From contig NZ_RCTF01000007.1 in NCBI RefSeq assembly GCF_003667445.1, positions 169,156 through 233,155 of the forward strand: DNA of 64,000 nucleotides, in the 5' to 3' direction. Position numbers and translations under genes: made by a program. Below are positions 49,978-61,219 of this stretch, one piece after another. Origin of the DNA: Xanthobacter tagetidis. GTDB taxonomy: Bacteria; Pseudomonadota; Alphaproteobacteria; Rhizobiales; Xanthobacteraceae. Numbering within the stretch: position 1 is the stretch's first letter; every line of letters begins with the position of its first letter. Below the pieces are notes generated by a model. The model was not told the origin of the DNA. It was given only the letters and a program-made list of their open reading frames with translations, and ran no database searches.

Positions 49978-52152
49978 TCACAGGAAGCTCTGCGGGTCCA
50001 CGTCGATCGCCACGCGCACATTGCCCTTCGGCCGCGGCGCCACGTCGCGCCATGCACGGAGGTATGCGGACAGGTCGAAGCCGCGCGGGGAGCGGGCAAG
50101 CAGGCGCCAGCGGTGGCGCCCGCGCAGCACGGCGAGCGGCGCCTCCGCCGGCCCGAGGATGCGCACCTCCGGCGTGATCGGCGCGCAGGCGGCGAGGCGG
50201 CGGGCATGGGCCTCCGCCGCGAGCGCCTCGCTCGCCGAGACCACAAGGCTCGCCATGCGCCCGAACGGCGGCAGCATGGCCTCCTGCCGGGCGGCAATCT
50301 CGCTCTCGTAGAAGGCGGCGCGGTCGCCCTTCACCAGCGCCCGCATCACCGGGTGCTCGGGCATGTGGGTCTGCACGAAGCCGCGCCCCTCCGCCGCCCC
50401 GCGCCCGGCGCGCCCCGCCACCTGATGCACCAGCTGGAAGGTGCGCTCGGCGGCGCGCGGATCGCCGTGGCCGAGGCCCACGTCCGCATCCACCACCCCA
50501 ACGAGGGCGAGGCCGGGGAAGTTGTGGCCCTTGGCGACGAGCTGGGTGCCGACCACCACGTCCACCTCCCCCTTCGCCACCGCGTCGAGCTCCGCGCGCA
50601 TGCGCTCGACGCCGCCCAGCAGGTCGGAGGAGAGCACCAGCGTGCGCGCGGCGGGGAACAGCGCGTTCACCTCCTCCTGGAGCCGCTCGACGCCGGGGCC
50701 GACGGGAACGAGGCTGTCCTTCTCGCCGCAGGCCGGGCAGGCCTCGGGCACCGGCGCCTGGTAGCCGCAATGGTGGCAGGTGAGGCGGCGCCGATAGCGG
50801 TGCTCCACCAGCCAGGCGGTGCAGGAGGGGCAGCGCATGCGGTGCCCGCACGAGCGGCAGAGCGTCAGCGGCGCATAGCCGCGCCGGTTGAGGAACAGCA
50901 GCGCCTGGCCGCCCGCCTCCAGCGTGTCGTTGACCTCCGCCTCCAGCCGCGGGGCGATCCAGCGCCCGCGCGGCGGGCCCTCCTTGCGCAGGTCGATGGG
51001 GGTCAGCGCCGGCACCTTGGCGCCGCCGAAGCGCAGCGGCAGCGCGAGGCGCTTGTAGCGCCCGCGCCGGGCGTTCACCTCGGTCTCGATGGATGGCGTC
51101 GCCGAGGCGAGCACGATCGGGCAGGCGGCGAGCCGCGCCCGCACCACCGCCATGTCGCGGGCATTGTAGGCGACACCGTCCTCCTGCTTGTAGGCGGGGT
51201 CGTGCTCCTCGTCGACGATCACGAGGCCGAGGTCGCGGAACGGCAGGAACAGCGCCGAGCGCGCGCCCGCCACCACCTTCACCGCACCGGAGGCCACCTC
51301 GTTGAGGATGCGCGCGCGTCGGCGCGTGGAGACGCCGGAATGCCATTCCGCCGGCTTCACGCCGAAGCGCGCGGAAAAGCGCTCCAGGAACGCCTGGGTG
51401 AGGGCGATCTCCGGCAGCAGGATCAGCGCCTGCCGGCCCTGGCGGATCGCCTCGGCGACCGCCTCGAAATAGACCTCGGTCTTGCCGGAGCCGGTGACGC
51501 CATCCAAGAGGTGCACAGCGAAGGCGTGCGCATCCACTGCCGTGCGCAGGACCTCGGCGGCCTCCGCCTGCGCCTCGGAGAGGGACACGGCGGCGTGGTC
51601 CGGGTCGGGCGGATAGGCGGCGGGCTCGGGCGGCAGCACCACCGCCTCCAGTGCGCCGTCGTCCATCAGGCCGTCCACCACGGACGGGGAGACGCCCGCC
51701 TCCCGCGCCGCCTCGCTCTTGCCGCGCACGAAGCCGTCCGCGACCAGCGCCAGCAGGCGCTCGCGCGCCGCCGTCATGCGCTCGGGCCGTGCCCCGGTGG
51801 CGCGCACGCCGACCCGCTCGCGACCGGCGCCGGGGGCCTCGCCGTGGCGCAGCGCCATGCGCAGCACCATGCCGCGGGGGGCGAGGGTGTAGTCCGCCAT
51901 CCAGTCGATCAGCGTCATGAGGTCGGGCGGCAGCGGCGCATAGTCGAGCCGCGCCTTCACCGCCTTCAGCTTGGCGGTATCCACCGCCTTCGGCGGTCCG
52001 GCCTCGGACCACACCACGCCGATCACGCTCTTGGTGGCGAGCGGCACGTGCACCAGGTCGCCGGGCGCGAGGCGCATGCCGTCGGGCACGAGGTAGGAAT
52101 ATGCGGCGTCGAGGCCGAGAGGCAGGAGGACGTCGACGGTGCGTGGGCTCAT
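49978..52152 (-). CDS. priA: Primosomal protein N' (replication restart helicase PriA)
   Basis: Protein of 724 residues. It has an N-terminal DNA-binding domain, Walker A DGVTGSGKTEVYFE, Walker B DEEHDPAYKQ, and a zinc-binding insertion with paired cysteines (CRSCGHRMRCPSC, CHHCGY, CPACGEKDSL). Helicase motifs GTQLVAKGHNFP and QVAGRAGRG follow. It reloads the replisome at stalled forks. It is divergent from a small monooxygenase-like gene. Confidence 0.96.
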   Translation of the reverse strand: MSPRTVDVLLPLGLDAAYSYLVPDGMRLAPGDLVHVPLATKSVIGVVWSEAGPPKAVDTAKLKAVKARLDYAPLPPDLMTLIDWMADYTLAPRGMVLRMALRHGEAPGAGRERVGVRATGARPERMTAARERLLALVADGFVRGKSEAAREAGVSPSVVDGLMDDGALEAVVLPPEPAAYPPDPDHAAVSLSEAQAEAAEVLRTAVDAHAFAVHLLDGVTGSGKTEVYFEAVAEAIRQGRQALILLPEIALTQAFLERFSARFGVKPAEWHSGVSTRRRARILNEVASGAVKVVAGARSALFLPFRDLGLVIVDEEHDPAYKQEDGVAYNARDMAVVRARLAACPIVLASATPSIETEVNARRGRYKRLALPLRFGGAKVPALTPIDLRKEGPPRGRWIAPRLEAEVNDTLEAGGQALLFLNRRGYAPLTLCRSCGHRMRCPSCTAWLVEHRYRRRLTCHHCGYQAPVPEACPACGEKDSLVPVGPGVERLQEEVNALFPAARTLVLSSDLLGGVERMRAELDAVAKGEVDVVVGTQLVAKGHNFPGLALVGVVDADVGLGHGDPRAAERTFQLVHQVAGRAGRGAAEGRGFVQTHMPEHPVMRALVKGDRAAFYESEIAARQEAMLPPFGRMASLVVSASEALAAEAHARRLAACAPITPEVRILGPAEAPLAVLRGRHRWRLLARSPRGFDLSAYLRAWRDVAPRPKGNVRVAIDVDPQSFL

Positions 52153-52295
52153 GGCCCCTTGTGATCCGACGCGCCGGAAACGTCAAAGGCGGCCGCAGGC
52201 ACCCATGAGCGCGCGCCAGAATCGGAGTGGCCGCGGCGCGCCGGGCCGGGCATGCTGGGGCGAGGCCGGTCGAGCCGGCGCGACGCGGAGGGGTC

Positions 52296-53736
<1,441 letters not shown>

Positions 53737-53769
53737 CCGCGCCGACCTCCCGCGCCGCAGCCCGCAGCC

Positions 53770-54381
53770 TCAGCGCGTGAGCGCGCCGCGGCAGCCGGGC
53801 GAAAGGCGCGGCATGTTTGCGGCGAGGCAGGTGGCGATGTTGCCCCGGCCCAGCGGCACGCCTTGGCAGAAGGTGCGCACGTCCGCCCCGCAGAAGCGGC
53901 GCACCAGCACGATCTCCTCGCGCGGCGACAGCACGATCACGGTGGGCGGCGCCGCGGCCGGAGGCGGCGGGGGAACCGCCGCGGGCTTCGGCGGCTTCGG
54001 CGGGGGCGGCGTCGTGGGCTTCGATGCGGGCTTGGTGGCAGGTGCGGTGGTGGCAGGCGCGGTGGTCGCCGGTGCCGGGGTCGTCGCGGCGGGGGCGCTT
54101 GTCGCGGGCGTCGCGGCGGCGGGCGCGCCGCCGATGGCGTTCACCGCGCTCTGGCAGTTGGCCGAGAGCTGCGCCACATTCTTCTGAAGGCAGGCGAGCG
54201 CCGCCTGGCCGCCCGGCGAGACGCCGGCGCAATTGGCGCGGAAGTCCGACTGGCACGAGGCTTTCAGCGCCTGCTGCTGGGCGCTGGTGGGCGTCTGCGC
54301 CGCCGCCGTGCCCGCTGCGAACAGCGCGGCCGCGAGCGCGCCGCCCCGGACACTCCCGGTGATGAGCCTGCCGATGGTCAT
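53770..54381 (-). CDS. Secreted cysteine-rich repeat protein with Pro/Ala-rich linker
   Basis: Protein of 203 residues. The signal peptide ends AAAQ. A first Cys-rich-repeat unit ([37 protein letters not shown]) is separated from a second ([38 protein letters not shown]) by a linker of about 60 residues built of Ala, Thr, Pro and Lys. The Cys-rich repeat pattern is shared with GLG1-like domains; the role in bacteria is unknown. The ATG at 54381 follows GAGGAGG. It is inserted antisense between obg and proB. Confidence 0.8.
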   Translation of the reverse strand: MTIGRLITGSVRGGALAAALFAAGTAAAQTPTSAQQQALKASCQSDFRANCAGVSPGGQAALACLQKNVAQLSANCQSAVNAIGGAPAAATPATSAPAATTPAPATTAPATTAPATKPASKPTTPPPPKPPKPAAVPPPPPAAAPPTVIVLSPREEIVLVRRFCGADVRTFCQGVPLGRGNIATCLAANMPRLSPGCRGALTR

Positions 54382-54582
54382 GGTCGCCTCCTCAAGTCCG
54401 CGCTGCGGCGCGTGTCTGTCCGCAAGACCGGATGTCCGCGCGCGGATCAACGGCTCTTTCTGGCCCTATCGCGGAGGCGGCCCGCGCGGCGGGCTTGGAC
54501 TTCGCGGGCGCGATGGCCTATGCCGTGCTCCCGCGCGGGCGCGCCGCCCGCGGTGCCCGTCCACCAGCCCGTGCCCATCGCC

Positions 54583-55719
54583 ATGACCGCCCCCTCCGCC
54601 GCGCCCTCCCTCGCCGACTTCCGCCGCATCGTCATCAAGGTCGGCTCCGCCCTCATCGTCGATTCCGCGCGGGGCAAGGTGCGCCTGCCATGGCTGACGG
54701 CGCTGGTGGAGGATATCGGCGCGCTCCACGCCAAGGGCTGCGACGTGCTGGTGGTGTCCTCAGGCGCCATCGCGCTCGGCCGCACGGTGCTCGGCCTGCC
54801 CAAGGGGCCGCTGAAGCTGGAGGACAGCCAGGCCGCCGCCGCCGTGGGCCAGATCGCGCTCGCCCGCACCTGGGCCGAGACGCTGTCCCATGAAGGCGTG
54901 ACCGCCGGGCAGGTGCTGCTGACGCTCGGCGACACCGAGGAGCGCCGGCGCTATCTCAACGCCCGCTCGACGCTGGCCCGGCTTCTGGACCTGCGCGCCG
55001 TGCCGATCATCAACGAGAACGACACGGTCGCCACCACCGAGATCCGCTACGGCGACAACGACCGCCTCGCCGCCCGCGTGGCCACCATGGCGAGCGCGGA
55101 CCTGCTGGTGCTGCTCTCCGACATCGACGGCCTCTATACCGCCCCGCCGGCGCAGGACCCCGGCGCCACGCTCATTCCCGTGGTGCCGCGCATCACCGCG
55201 GAGATCGAGGCCATGGCGGGCGGCGCAGGCTCCGAGCTGTCGCGCGGCGGCATGCGCACCAAGATCGAGGCCGGCAAGATCGCCACGGCTGCCGGCACCC
55301 ACATGGTGATCGCCTCGGGCCACGGGAAGAACCCGCTCAAGCGCATCCTGGACGGCGGGCGCTGCACCTGGTTCCTCACCTCCGCCAATCCCGCGCGGGC
55401 GCGCAAGAACTGGATCGGCGGCGCCCTGGAGCCGCGCGGCGTGCTGCATCTCGACGCCGGCGCGGTGGCGGCGCTGCGGCGCGGATCGAGCCTGCTGCCG
55501 GCCGGCGTGGTGCGGGTGGAAGGCGGCTTCCAGCGCGGCGACGCGGTGCTGCTGCGCGGCCCGGACGGCGCCGAGATCGGCCGTGGCCTCGTCGCCTACG
55601 ACGCCGACCACGCCGAGCGCATCCGCGGCCGTTCCACCGCCGACATCGAGGCCCTGCTCGGCATCAAGGGCCGCGCCGAGATGGTGCACCGGGACGACCT
55701 GGCCCTCGGGGCGGGGTGA
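54583..55719 (+). CDS. proB: Glutamate 5-kinase
   Basis: Protein of 378 residues that phosphorylates glutamate in the first step of proline synthesis. The amino-acid-kinase domain has [33 protein letters not shown] and [10 protein letters not shown], then [15 protein letters not shown]-terminal PUA domain follows (residues about 280-370). The ATG at 54583 is the probable start. proA lies beyond an AT-rich foreign-looking gene. Confidence 0.96.
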   Translation: MTAPSAAPSLADFRRIVIKVGSALIVDSARGKVRLPWLTALVEDIGALHAKGCDVLVVSSGAIALGRTVLGLPKGPLKLEDSQAAAAVGQIALARTWAETLSHEGVTAGQVLLTLGDTEERRRYLNARSTLARLLDLRAVPIINENDTVATTEIRYGDNDRLAARVATMASADLLVLLSDIDGLYTAPPAQDPGATLIPVVPRITAEIEAMAGGAGSELSRGGMRTKIEAGKIATAAGTHMVIASGHGKNPLKRILDGGRCTWFLTSANPARARKNWIGGALEPRGVLHLDAGAVAALRRGSSLLPAGVVRVEGGFQRGDAVLLRGPDGAEIGRGLVAYDADHAERIRGRSTADIEALLGIKGRAEMVHRDDLALGAG

Positions 55720-55857
55720 GGGGACGCGAATGACCCGGTAGTCGCCGGAATTTTGCAGCTTTCCAGAGGTCAGACATCAGAATACTTGTTGCGCGCGGGG
55801 GTTGACGGACAAGGCAACACTCGTCGTGTAGTGGGCGCCATGGTGTCAGGGGGAGAG

Positions 55858-56844
55858 ATGAGCGAGCGGATAAAGCTGTCGTTATTCGAAACGCTCGCGC
55901 TGACCTTGCGCTGGACCAAATTCATCCTGCGACGGCATTGGGGGCTTGCGCTCGCGCTGCTCTTTGTCAATGTCGTGCTGTCGTTTTCGGGTATGATCTC
56001 GACTTTTGACATGTTGACAGAGGGGGGAGATGCAAATTTTCAGTATAATTTATTTTCTATCGGGGGATTTATTTTCTTTATTATCAGTTTTTCGATATTT
56101 TCTATCGTAGTCCACCGTGAAATTTTGGTTGGACCTGCAGGTCTAAACCAAGTCACTCTTGGACATTTTGGCAACGTGATATTTGGTTATTTTATTGATA
56201 TAATTGTTATTATTCTCAGTGTTGCAATTACGATGATTATCGTATTTGGAGTATTATTCTCCGTACTGACGATCGGAAGTTCAATCTGGATACAAAAGAA
56301 TCCATTTATTTCATTTATGATAATTCCTGCTTTATTTTCAATACTAATTCTTGTGGTTCTTCTATTCGCACGACTGACGCTACGACTGCCATCCCGTGGG
56401 ATCGGACAGTCGATGCCTTGGCGAAGTGTCTTGAGCATCGGAAAAAGCAACAGCTGGCGTCTATTTTTGGGTCTCTTTCTCATCACCTTTTTACCGGGAA
56501 TGATGATTTTTATTTTTGAATTTTACTTTGGCGTGTGGCCATCTCAATTGATTCTTCCCTCCAATACCGAAGTCGAATACTTAGAAAATATTATGCGAAA
56601 TACGATACTAGGAAAAATCATATATTTGAAGAACGTTGCTCACATAACTCCACAAGATTTAACGATTTTAGCGATTTTCGCACTATTTTCAATTTCTATT
56701 TACACTGTACAAGTGGTGATGATTCCCGCTTTTCTGTCTCTGGCTTACGCGCAACTATACGACAATCTCACGTATGATCCGAAGCGGGAAGTGAAGGAGG
56801 ATCCCGACCGCCCGCCATGGGAATATGACGACGATTATCGTTAG
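55858..56844 (+). CDS. AT-rich multi-span membrane protein of unknown function
   Basis: Protein of 328 residues. The ATG at 55858 follows GGGGGAGAG; ATG at 55840 is in frame. It has an N-terminal amphipathic part, then about six hydrophobic helices rich in Ile, Phe and Ser (for example IGGFIFFIISFSIFSIVV, IIVIILSVAITMIIVFGVL), and ends in a charged tail (EDPDRPPWEYDDDYR). From about 55995 to 56780 the DNA is strikingly AT-rich with codons such as ATT, TTT and AAT, unlike any neighbour. I do not recognise a family. It sits between proB and proA and looks horizontally acquired. Confidence 0.78.
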   Translation: MSERIKLSLFETLALTLRWTKFILRRHWGLALALLFVNVVLSFSGMISTFDMLTEGGDANFQYNLFSIGGFIFFIISFSIFSIVVHREILVGPAGLNQVTLGHFGNVIFGYFIDIIVIILSVAITMIIVFGVLFSVLTIGSSIWIQKNPFISFMIIPALFSILILVVLLFARLTLRLPSRGIGQSMPWRSVLSIGKSNSWRLFLGLFLITFLPGMMIFIFEFYFGVWPSQLILPSNTEVEYLENIMRNTILGKIIYLKNVAHITPQDLTILAIFALFSISIYTVQVVMIPAFLSLAYAQLYDNLTYDPKREVKEDPDRPPWEYDDDYR

Positions 56845-57075
56845 GCTTGTCCCGAAGGGCGCCGTCGCACGGTTTTATTCCTCGCGACGTTTGCCGCCCG
56901 GTCTCCCACTCCGTCAACAGTCATGGTTCTACAGGAAGTGCACAAATTTCGAGGCGTGTTCCGGCTGGTTGCGAGCAAAGACAGCAAAGCCTGTCGCCCA
57001 CTGGGCGGCTCATGCTAGAGAGATCGTCTAATCCCCTTTTCGGGCGTCCAGCCCGTTTGCTGAGAGTGAAGCGCC

Positions 57076-58398
57076 ATGCCTTCCGCCGCTGCCGCCCGAG
57101 CCGACCATTCCGCCGATGCGGGCCGGTCCGTGCCGCCGGCAGAGCTCGGCGCGTTCATGCTGGAGATGGGCCGCAGGGCCCGTGCTGCCGCGCGTGCCTT
57201 GGCGCTCGCCGATCCCGCCGCCAAGACCGCGGCGCTGAAGGCCGCCGCCGCCGCCATCCGCGCCGCCGCGCCCGACATCCTCGCCGCCAATGCGCAGGAT
57301 GTCGCCGAGGCGCAGGCCGGCGGCATGACCGGCTCGTTCCTCGACCGGCTGACGCTGACCCCGGCCCGCATCGCAGCCATGGCCGAGGGCATCGACACCG
57401 TGGCCGCCCTTGCCGACCCCGTGGGCGAGGTGGTGGACCGCTGGACCCGGCCCAACGGCCTCGTCATCGAGCGTGTCCGCACGCCCATCGGCGTGGTCGG
57501 CGTGATCTATGAGAGCCGGCCCAACGTGACGGCGGACGCCGCGGCGCTCTGCCTGCGCGCCGGCAATGCGGTGATCCTGCGCGGCGGCTCCGACAGCCTC
57601 AGGAGCTCGGCCGCCATCCACCGCGCTTTGATCGCCGGCCTCGCAGCCGAAGGTCTGCCGGCGGACGCGGTCCAACTCGTGCCGGTGGCGGACCGCGACG
57701 CGGTGGGCCACATGCTCGCCGGCCTCGACGGCACGGTGGACGTGATCGTGCCGCGCGGCGGCAAGAGCCTCGTCGCCCGGGTGCAGTCCGACGCGCGGGT
57801 GCCGGTGTTCGCCCATCTCGACGGCATCAACCACGTCTTCATCGACAAGGCGGCCGATCTCGCCATGGCGAAGTCGGTGGTGCTGAACGCCAAGATGCGC
57901 CGCACCGGCGTGTGCGGCGCGGCCGAGACGCTGCTGGTGCACAAGGACGCGGCGGCGACCCACCTGAAGCCGCTGGTCGAGATGCTGATCGACGCCGGCT
58001 GCGCGGTGCGCGGCGACGCCGCGGTGGCGGCGGCCGATCCGCGCGTCGCGCCAGCCACGGACGAGGACTGGGACACCGAGTATCTGGATGCGATCATCGC
58101 CGCCAAGGTGGTGGGCAGCCTGGACGAGGCCATCGCCCATATCGACGCCCACGGCTCGCACCACACCGACAGCATCGTGACCCAGGACCAGACCTCGGCG
58201 GACCGCTTCCTGACCGAGGTGGATTCCGCCATCGTCCTGCACAATGCCTCGACCCAGTTCGCCGACGGCGGCGAGTTCGGCTTCGGCGCCGAGATCGGCA
58301 TCGCCACTGGCCGCATGCATGCCCGCGGGCCGGTGGGGGCGGAGCAGCTCACCTCCTTCAAGTACCGCGTCCACGGCCAGGGCCAGACCCGGCCGTGA
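57076..58398 (+). CDS. proA: Gamma-glutamyl phosphate reductase
   Basis: Protein of 440 residues of the ALDH-like superfamily that makes glutamate semialdehyde for proline. It has [23 protein letters not shown], the NADP contact region [15 protein letters not shown], the catalytic-cysteine segment [13 protein letters not shown], and [32 protein letters not shown]. It starts at 57076 after a 231-bp gap from the AT-rich gene. nadD begins 12 bases after its stop. Confidence 0.97.
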   Translation: MPSAAAARADHSADAGRSVPPAELGAFMLEMGRRARAAARALALADPAAKTAALKAAAAAIRAAAPDILAANAQDVAEAQAGGMTGSFLDRLTLTPARIAAMAEGIDTVAALADPVGEVVDRWTRPNGLVIERVRTPIGVVGVIYESRPNVTADAAALCLRAGNAVILRGGSDSLRSSAAIHRALIAGLAAEGLPADAVQLVPVADRDAVGHMLAGLDGTVDVIVPRGGKSLVARVQSDARVPVFAHLDGINHVFIDKAADLAMAKSVVLNAKMRRTGVCGAAETLLVHKDAAATHLKPLVEMLIDAGCAVRGDAAVAAADPRVAPATDEDWDTEYLDAIIAAKVVGSLDEAIAHIDAHGSHHTDSIVTQDQTSADRFLTEVDSAIVLHNASTQFADGGEFGFGAEIGIATGRMHARGPVGAEQLTSFKYRVHGQGQTRP

Positions 58399-58409
58399 CC
58401 GATGCTCAG

Positions 58410-59066
58410 GTGCGCGCGCGGCCGAACGAGCCCTTGAGCCGGCGCGCCGCCTGCCGCCTTCCGCTGGCGACGCCGGGGCTTCGGGTGGGGCTGTTCGGCG
58501 GCTCGTTCAACCCGGCCCACGGCGCCCACCGGGCGGCGAGCCTGCTGGCGCTGCACCGGCTGCGGCTCGACCGGGTGTGGTGGCTGGTGACGCCGGGCAA
58601 CCCCTTGAAGAACAATAGTGATCTTCCAGGATTCGAGGAGCGCGTGGCGTTCGCCCGCGCCGTGGCGCGCCATCCGCGCATCGACGTCACCGCGTTCGAG
58701 GCCGATCACGGCGTGCGCTATTCCTACGAGACCGTGCGGCTGCTCACGCGCCGGCTGCCGCGGGTGCGCTTCGTCTGGATCATGGGCGCCGACAATCTGG
58801 CGCGCTTCCACCTGTGGCAGCGCTGGCGCGAGATCGCCGACCTCGTGCCCATCGCCGTGGTGGACCGCATGGGCGACAGCCTCGCCGCCACCGCCTCGCG
58901 GGCGGCGCAGGCGCTCGGGCGCCACCGCATCGAGGAGAGCGACGCCCCGCTGCTGGCCACCCTGTCGCCGCCCGCCTGGGTATTTCTCCACGGGCTGAAA
59001 TCCCCTGTATCTTCAACGCAGATCCGGGCCGCGCGCGGGGCCGCGGCGCGCTTTTCGGCGCCGTGA
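58410..59066 (+). CDS. nadD: Nicotinate-nucleotide adenylyltransferase
   Basis: Protein of about 218 residues that adenylates nicotinate mononucleotide in NAD synthesis. The nucleotidyltransferase motif is GLFGGSFNPAHGAHR, with WIMGADNLARFHLWQRW in the middle and SSTQIRAARG (the ISSTxIR motif) at the end. No ATG is in frame; GTG at 58410 or TTG at 58434 must serve. It follows proA closely, as in relatives. Confidence 0.93.
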   Translation: MRARPNEPLSRRAACRLPLATPGLRVGLFGGSFNPAHGAHRAASLLALHRLRLDRVWWLVTPGNPLKNNSDLPGFEERVAFARAVARHPRIDVTAFEADHGVRYSYETVRLLTRRLPRVRFVWIMGADNLARFHLWQRWREIADLVPIAVVDRMGDSLAATASRAAQALGRHRIEESDAPLLATLSPPAWVFLHGLKSPVSSTQIRAARGAAARFSAP

Positions 59067-59090
59067 GATCGCACAACCCTTGAAAATTCG

Positions 59091-59564
59091 TTGATTTGCC
59101 TGCATTCTATAACTGTGCGCGCGGGTGCGGCCACCCGCGGCCACCTGAACGCGAGAGGAACCGGACCCCTGTCAACGACGGCACTTTCGGCGGCCGCCCC
59201 GACCCTGGCGCCCGCCCCGCTCTCCGAAGCGCCTGACGCGGAGGAGATGCTCGCCCTCGTCAAAGCCCGGCTCGATGACGACAAGTCCGAGGACATCGTC
59301 TCCATCGACCTGCGCGGCAAGACGTCCATCGCCGACTTCATGGTGATCGCCTCCGGCCGCTCCCAGCGGCACGTGGGCGCCATCGCCGAGCACCTCATCG
59401 AGGCGCTGAAGCAGGCCGGCGTCAAAAGCGTCAGGATCGAGGGCCAGCCGGCCTGCGACTGGGTGCTGATCGACGCGAACGACGTGATCGTGCACATCTT
59501 CCAGCCCGAGGTCCGCAGCTTCTACAATATCGAGAAGATGTGGGCCGGCCCCGCCCGCGCCTGA
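59091..59564 (+). CDS. rsfS: Ribosomal silencing factor RsfS
   Basis: Protein of up to 157 residues. The conserved part begins at about residue 47 ([44 protein letters not shown]) and ends FYNIEKMW. It binds uL14 and blocks subunit joining in starvation. The start is uncertain: TTG at 59091 and GTG at 59115 are in frame, but the best ribosome binding site (GAGAGGAA near 59152) precedes only a CTG codon. rlmH follows 16 bp later. Confidence 0.9.
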   Translation: MICLHSITVRAGAATRGHLNARGTGPLSTTALSAAAPTLAPAPLSEAPDAEEMLALVKARLDDDKSEDIVSIDLRGKTSIADFMVIASGRSQRHVGAIAEHLIEALKQAGVKSVRIEGQPACDWVLIDANDVIVHIFQPEVRSFYNIEKMWAGPARA

Positions 59565-59580
59565 GCGCGGGCAAGGAAGC

Positions 59581-60063
59581 GTGCGTCTCGTCCTCGCCTG
59601 TGTCGGCCGGCTGAAGGCCGGGGCCGAGCGCGAGCTCGTGACGCGCTATGTCGACCGCGCCCGCGCCGGCGGGCGGCAGGTGGGCTTCACCCAGGTCGAC
59701 ATGGTGGAGATCGGCGAATCCACCGCCCGCCGCCCCGAGGACCGCATGGCCGAGGAGGGCGCGGCCCTGGTCGCCGCCTTTCCGCCCGATGCCGCCTTGG
59801 TGATGCTCGATCCGCGCGGCCGGAGCCTGTCCAGCGAGGCGTTCACGGACTGGCTGCGCGAGCGGCGCGACGGCGGCAGCAGCTCCATTTGCCTGGTCAT
59901 CGGCGGCGCCGATGGGCTGAGCGAGCAGGTGCGCAGCCGCGCGGGGCTGCTGCTGGCCTACGGCGCTGCGACCTTTCCTCATCAATTGGTGCGCGTGATG
60001 GCGGCCGAACAGCTCTACCGCGCCGTCACCATCCTCTCCGGCCACCCCTATCACCGGGCCTGA
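59581..60063 (+). CDS. rlmH: 23S rRNA pseudouridine-1915 N3-methyltransferase RlmH
   Basis: SPOUT methyltransferase of 160 residues. The trefoil-knot SAM site reads VIGGADGLS, and the C-terminus reads [29 protein letters not shown]. It modifies helix 69 of the large subunit. It begins with GTG at 59581 with AAGGAAG just upstream. Confidence 0.96.
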   Translation: MRLVLACVGRLKAGAERELVTRYVDRARAGGRQVGFTQVDMVEIGESTARRPEDRMAEEGAALVAAFPPDAALVMLDPRGRSLSSEAFTDWLRERRDGGSSSICLVIGGADGLSEQVRSRAGLLLAYGAATFPHQLVRVMAAEQLYRAVTILSGHPYHRA

Positions 60064-60078
60064 GAACCTGCGCCGCCA

Positions 60079-60107
60079 TTGACAGAAGGCGTGCGCGCCC
60101 TTATCAC
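60079..60107 (+). promoter_or_regulatory. Candidate promoter of the L36 gene
   Basis: Perfect TTGACA at 60079-60084, then TATCAC at 60102-60107 with a 17-base spacer. It lies about 75 bp before the start codon. Confidence 0.5.
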
Positions 60108-60183
60108 GCCGGCTCGATCCATCAAGAAAGGTGTCGACGAGCCGCGCGGCATGCGCGCCGCGGTCGGCCGAAGGCTGATTATC

Positions 60184-60309
60184 ATGAAGATCCGCAATTC
60201 GCTGAAGTCGCTGCTGGGCCGTCACCGGGACAACCGCCTGGTGCGCCGCAAGGGCCGCGTCTACATCATCAACAAGACCCAGAAGCGCTTCAAGGCGCGC
60301 CAGGGCTGA
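60184..60309 (+). CDS. rpmJ: Ribosomal protein bL36, type B (zinc-less)
   Basis: Protein of 41 residues: [19 protein letters not shown] then the typical [21 protein letters not shown] end. It lacks the zinc-binding cysteines of the classic L36, as in the YkgO-like type B form normal for alphaproteobacteria. It is monocistronic with its own promoter. Confidence 0.97.
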   Translation: MKIRNSLKSLLGRHRDNRLVRRKGRVYIINKTQKRFKARQG

Positions 60310-60442
60310 TCCGCGCTCCGGCGAAGGCCCGCAACGCGCGCCCGTGCGCGCGCCAGCCGCATCGCCGGATCGTGACCGCCGCGGCGGTTCGCGCGCTTTT
60401 CTCCCCGTTGACGAACGGCGGCCGAGGCTCGACACTTTTTCC

Positions 60443-61180
60443 ATGAGTGTCGAGACCGCGCCGCCTATTTGCGTTTCCCCGCCCGCCCGGGCGAGGGGTG
60501 TGAAAGCCCTGAGCCCTGCTGCCGTGGCCCTTCTGGCATTCGGCCTTCTGGCCGGCCCCGCTCATGCCCAGACGACCGGCCCTTCGCAGGCGCGGCCCGA
60601 CAGCGGGCGGCCGGCCCCGAACGCCGATGCCAAATCCGATAAGTCCGGCGCGCCTGACAAGGCTGCGGAGGCGCCGCGCCCGCGCCCACCGAAGGACAAG
60701 CGCACCCAGCTCGAAGGCCTGTTTGCGGCGCTGAAGGTGGCTCCGGACGACCGGTCCTCGAAGCAGATCGCCGACCGGCTGGAGGCCATCTTTGCCGATT
60801 CCGGCTCGCCGAGCTGCGACATCCTCATGGCCCGCGCTCTGGCTGCGGCCGATGCCAAGCAATATGACCTCGCGCTGGAACTGCTCGACCAGGTGATCCT
60901 GATCGAGCCCGATTATATCGGCGCCATCAGCAAGCGGGCGACGCTGCGCTACATGAAGGACGACTATTCCGGCGCGCTGGCGGACCTGCGCGAGGTGATC
61001 GCCCGCGAGCCGCGCCACTATTCCTCCATGTACGGGCTCGCCCTCATCCTGCGCGACCTCGGCGACGACAAGCGCGCGCTTGACGCGGTGCGCCGGGCGC
61101 GGGCGGTGAACCCGCGCATCGACGGCTCCGAGGACCTGGAGGATCAGCTGAGCGTGAAGGTGGAAGGCCGGCAGATCTGA
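60443..61180 (+). CDS. Tetratricopeptide repeat protein with export signal
   Basis: Protein of 245 residues. A hydrophobic segment ending GPAHAQ (residues about 22-43) looks like a signal peptide, then a charged Pro/Ala/Lys-rich linker. At least three TPR units follow (MARALAAADAKQYDLALELLDQ, AISKRATLRYMKDDYSGALADL, SMYGLALILRDLGDDKRALDAV). It is probably a periplasmic protein-protein adaptor; its partner is unknown. Convergent with the DUF1036 gene. Confidence 0.82.
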   Translation: MSVETAPPICVSPPARARGVKALSPAAVALLAFGLLAGPAHAQTTGPSQARPDSGRPAPNADAKSDKSGAPDKAAEAPRPRPPKDKRTQLEGLFAALKVAPDDRSSKQIADRLEAIFADSGSPSCDILMARALAAADAKQYDLALELLDQVILIEPDYIGAISKRATLRYMKDDYSGALADLREVIAREPRHYSSMYGLALILRDLGDDKRALDAVRRARAVNPRIDGSEDLEDQLSVKVEGRQI

Positions 61181-61219
61181 CGCTGAGCCCGCTGGCGCCG
61201 GTGCCGGCGCGCCGGCCGG

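Noticed and set aside
49792..52164. 790-codon open frame antisense to priA
   Set aside because: Low-complexity His/Arg/Gly-rich shadow; PriA motifs on the opposite strand are complete.
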